Shown one piece after another: positions 7,374 to 8,683 of a stretch of DNA of 8,683 nt; within the stretch, counting starts at the first letter, position 1; each line of letters starts with the position of its first letter. The stretch is taken from positions 1 through 8,683 of the forward strand of contig WAPZ01000675.1 in assembly GCA_015520535.1 (NCBI GenBank), in the 5' to 3' direction. Origin of the DNA: Candidatus Heimdallarchaeota archaeon. Lineage in GTDB: Archaea > Asgardarchaeota > Heimdallarchaeia > Hodarchaeales > S146-22. The notes beneath the pieces are model-generated. The model was not told the origin of the DNA. It was given only the letters and a program-made list of their open reading frames with translations, and ran no database searches. Made by a program: the position numbers and the translations under genes.

Positions 7374-7388
7374 GAAAGGTATTTAAAG
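7374..7388. promoter_or_regulatory. TATA/BRE-like promoter, possibly bidirectional
   Basis: GAAAGG followed by TATTTAAA resembles an archaeal BRE plus TATA box reading toward the regulator; transcription would begin near 7408-7412 and leave a leader of about 30 bases before ATG 7443. The TTTAAA core is palindromic, and on the minus strand it reads CTTTAAATACC, placed so that a start near 7358 would give the transporter a leader of about 40 bases that keeps its GGTGA. Assigned from motif and spacing; no transcript evidence. Confidence 0.5.
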
Positions 7389-7418
7389 ATTGTCTTTCTA
7401 CGTAAAATCGGTGAATAC

Positions 7419-7439
7419 ATGAAAACATGGTGTTGTTAG
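7419..7439 (+). other. Six-codon leader ORF in frame with the regulator
   Basis: ATG AAA ACA TGG TGT TGT TAG (MKTWCC) is preceded by GGTGA at 7410-7414 with a 4-base spacing, a better ribosome site than the one before the regulator. It is in frame with the regulator ATG at 7443, separated only by its TAG and one Ala codon. It could be a leader peptide or a re-initiation device, or chance. It is too short to judge from one sequence. Confidence 0.2.
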
Positions 7440-7442
7440 GCT

Positions 7443-8132
7443 ATGAGTATCTCTTCTAATGAAAAAAAAGATGATAACCAACCAATTGAATCCCAAGAAG
7501 AATTAAATTCTCTTTTTTTAGAAGCTCTTAAAGAATTGACCTCCCATCCCTTGAAAATGCAATTATTGTTCTATTTGATCAGTTTTGGGGAACAATCTCT
7601 GACAAGTTTAAGTAGGCTACTCGGAAAACCCAAAACCACCGTACACCATCATACACGTTCCTTAGAAGAAAAAGGAATTCTTTTAGTCCGAAAAGAGAAA
7701 GTCAGAAATTATGTGGAAAATTATTATCGTCTCAATGATCAGATTCTCCGCGCCATCGCACAACAACAAGCTTTGCAAAAAGCAGTCGATAAAGGAGAAA
7801 TCTCTAAAGAAAATATTGCTTCAATGTTTAAAGCCTTTTCAGCCTTTACATATGCTATTTTAGAACGTTTTAGCACATACTTTCTCAAATCATTCGATCC
7901 AAGTAAAGACGCGCTGGAAAAAGCCACGTTTCAACTTTCCATTACCTCATATGAAAAATATTGGAAGATCATTAAAAAAATTAAGGAATTTGCAGCAGAA
8001 CTAGACCAAGAAGATAAAGTACAAGAGATTAAAGCCCCAAAAGATTCATGGGCACTTATTGTCATAGGTGTTCCTTACAGCAAGATGTTTGAAGACGTTT
8101 TATCAAAAGAAAAAGACGAAAAACCACCTTAA
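7443..8132 (+). CDS. ArsR-like winged helix-turn-helix transcriptional regulator
   Basis: 229 residues, ATG start, TAA stop. An acidic N-terminal tail (about 1-25) precedes a winged-helix domain at about 28-95: the helix beginning LTSHPLKMQLLFYL, then SLTSLSRLLGKPKTTVHHHTRSLEEKGIL as helix-turn-helix with recognition helix TTVHHHTRSLEEKG, then a charged wing (VRKEKVRNYVENYYRL). This is the ArsR/HTH_20 type of fold common in archaea. The rest is mostly helical and ends in a short hydrophobic WALIVIGVPYSKMF segment, perhaps a dimer or effector region. There is no cysteine anywhere, so Cys-based metal sensing as in classical ArsR/SmtB is excluded. Divergent from the OPT transporter with a dyad between; it probably controls the transporter and itself. 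Start support is moderate: GGTGTT lies 8-9 bases upstream. Confidence 0.85.
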   Translation: MSISSNEKKDDNQPIESQEELNSLFLEALKELTSHPLKMQLLFYLISFGEQSLTSLSRLLGKPKTTVHHHTRSLEEKGILLVRKEKVRNYVENYYRLNDQILRAIAQQQALQKAVDKGEISKENIASMFKAFSAFTYAILERFSTYFLKSFDPSKDALEKATFQLSITSYEKYWKIIKKIKEFAAELDQEDKVQEIKAPKDSWALIVIGVPYSKMFEDVLSKEKDEKPP

Positions 8133-8192
8133 CGAGTGGCATCCCTTAAAAAGGCTTTGTTCTTCGAATGAGACTATTAAAAGGTAATAAAA

Positions 8193-8683
8193 TTAAATCT
8201 GAGCTTTTAAATAAGTTAAAAATTCGACAAACGAAGACACCGTATGCACTTTTTCTTCTATGCGTTCTAACGTGGCTTCGGTATCAATCTGTGCTAATAA
8301 ATCGGACACTCGAGCCTCTTCCACAGCTTCCGCTCCAAAACGTGCCTTTAATCCCACAAGAATCGCGCGACGAAGCCCTTCTTTAATGCCTTCCTTTTTC
8401 CCTTTTTTTATACCTTCTTTAATGCCTTCTTTTTTCCCTTCTTCTAGCCCTTCTTTTTTCCCTTCTTCTAGCCCCATATCATAGAGTAGGGTGCCTCTTG
8501 GGTCAAATTTTAGCCCCATTTTCTTCACCTCCATTTTAAGTAGCGACTCCAGTTTGCGGAGCCGACACAGGATGTCCAGTTTTTCGATGAAGTCGTGGAG
8601 TTGTCGGTCGGGGAGTGTGGACGCCAATCGCTGTAAAATGGTTCGAATGGTCTCACTGGCGGTTGTGTCATCCGGCAGATGCG
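8193..8683 (-). CDS. Rpn-type PD-(D/E)XK nuclease/transposase-like protein, C-terminal part (5' partial)
   Basis: The frame is open on the minus strand from the stop at 8193 to the window's right edge, so the gene begins outside; the TTG at 8627 is not needed as a start. The visible ~163 residues hold a leucine-rich helical segment (LHDFIEKLDILCRLRKLESLL), then a charged tract of EGKKEG-type repeats from about residue 95 onward, then a helical tail (LKARFGAEAVEEARVSDLL). Such Gly-Glu-Lys repeats near the C-terminus mark Rpn recombination-promoting nuclease/putative transposase proteins, whose PD-(D/E)XK nuclease core would be in the missing N-terminal part. The DNA is visibly richer in G and C than the genes to its left, which fits horizontal acquisition. 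Whether the gene is intact cannot be seen. Confidence 0.75.
   Translation of the reverse strand, partial: HLPDDTTASETIRTILQRLASTLPDRQLHDFIEKLDILCRLRKLESLLKMEVKKMGLKFDPRGTLLYDMGLEEGKKEGLEEGKKEGIKEGIKKGKKEGIKEGLRRAILVGLKARFGAEAVEEARVSDLLAQIDTEATLERIEEKVHTVSSFVEFLTYLKAQI
8377..8472 (-). repeat. Short tandem repeats encoding EGKKEG-type tract
   Basis: Two perfect tandem 24-base units lie at 8425-8448 and 8449-8472, each encoding an eight-residue GLEEGKKE-like block. Next to them a 17-base element (CCTTCTTTAATGCCTTC) occurs at 8377-8393 and again at 8413-8429, 36 bases apart. All keep the reading frame of the Rpn-type gene and produce its Gly-Glu-Lys-Ile/Leu tract, so they look like in-frame expansion by slippage or unequal exchange. 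Confidence 0.8.

Noticed and set aside
7437..7439. TAG before the regulator as a recoded (pyrrolysine-like) codon extending the protein by eight residues
   Set aside because: TAG ends the small subunit and the 798-residue gene normally here, and the regulator has a good ATG at 7443.
8133..8192. Insertion boundary or terminal inverted repeat next to the Rpn-type gene
   Set aside because: Only a short CCTTAAAAAGG near-palindrome is visible; no matching end or target duplication can be identified inside the window.
8377..8472. CRISPR-like or regulatory direct repeat array
   Set aside because: The repeats are contiguous, in frame and code for the Gly-Glu-Lys tract, with no spacers.
8168..8484. 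Plus-strand reading frames rich in Ser, Pro and Phe opposite the Rpn-type gene
   Set aside because: They mirror the repeat tract of the minus-strand gene and have no independent start support.

Overview
The window is AT-rich DNA from an archaeon. The evidence is an adjacent gene pair for the two subunits of an aconitase-X enzyme of the type that acts as phosphomevalonate dehydratase in the archaeal mevalonate pathway. Supporting signs are archaeal-looking TATA/BRE elements, Shine-Dalgarno sites of the GGTGA/GGAGG type, surface proteins dense in N-X-S/T sequons, and a membrane protein with a cytosolic zinc-ribbon tail. Such zinc-ribbon tails and large unclassified surface proteins would fit a lineage such as the Asgard archaea, but nothing here settles the phylum. 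The shift to GC-richer, repeat-bearing sequence at the right end suggests an acquired element.

Layout. (1) Bases 2-745, plus strand: the 3' part of a gene for a surface protein with one membrane anchor and a C-terminal zinc ribbon. (2) 771-3167, minus strand, convergent with the first: a 798-residue protein with about six membrane segments followed by a very large, sequon-rich, probably extracytoplasmic domain. (3) 3274-5373, plus strand: a likely operon of a small four-helix membrane protein, then the large and small subunits of the aconitase-X enzyme, the last two overlapping by 4 bases. (4) 5410-7317, minus strand: an OPT-family transporter, divergent from (5) 7443-8132, plus strand: a winged-helix regulator. 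The gap between these two contains a 40-bp dyad and a TATA-like box that could serve both genes. (6) 8193-8683, minus strand: the C-terminal part of an Rpn-type nuclease/transposase-like gene that runs off the right edge.

How the genes work together. The aconitase-X pair would dehydrate 5-phosphomevalonate to anhydromevalonate phosphate for membrane-lipid isoprenoids; the UbiD-type decarboxylase of the next step is not in the window. The regulator and transporter look like a self-contained transport module controlled from the shared intergenic operator. The two surface proteins at the left are of unknown function, and their convergent order does not show that they are functionally linked.

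No stretch longer than 300 bases lacks a gene. The largest gaps are 3168-3273, 7318-7442 and 8133-8192. I see no rRNA, tRNA, CRISPR array, intact transposon or replication origin. I found no clear multi-gene novel system; the best unexplained signals are the operator dyad and the two unclassified surface proteins.
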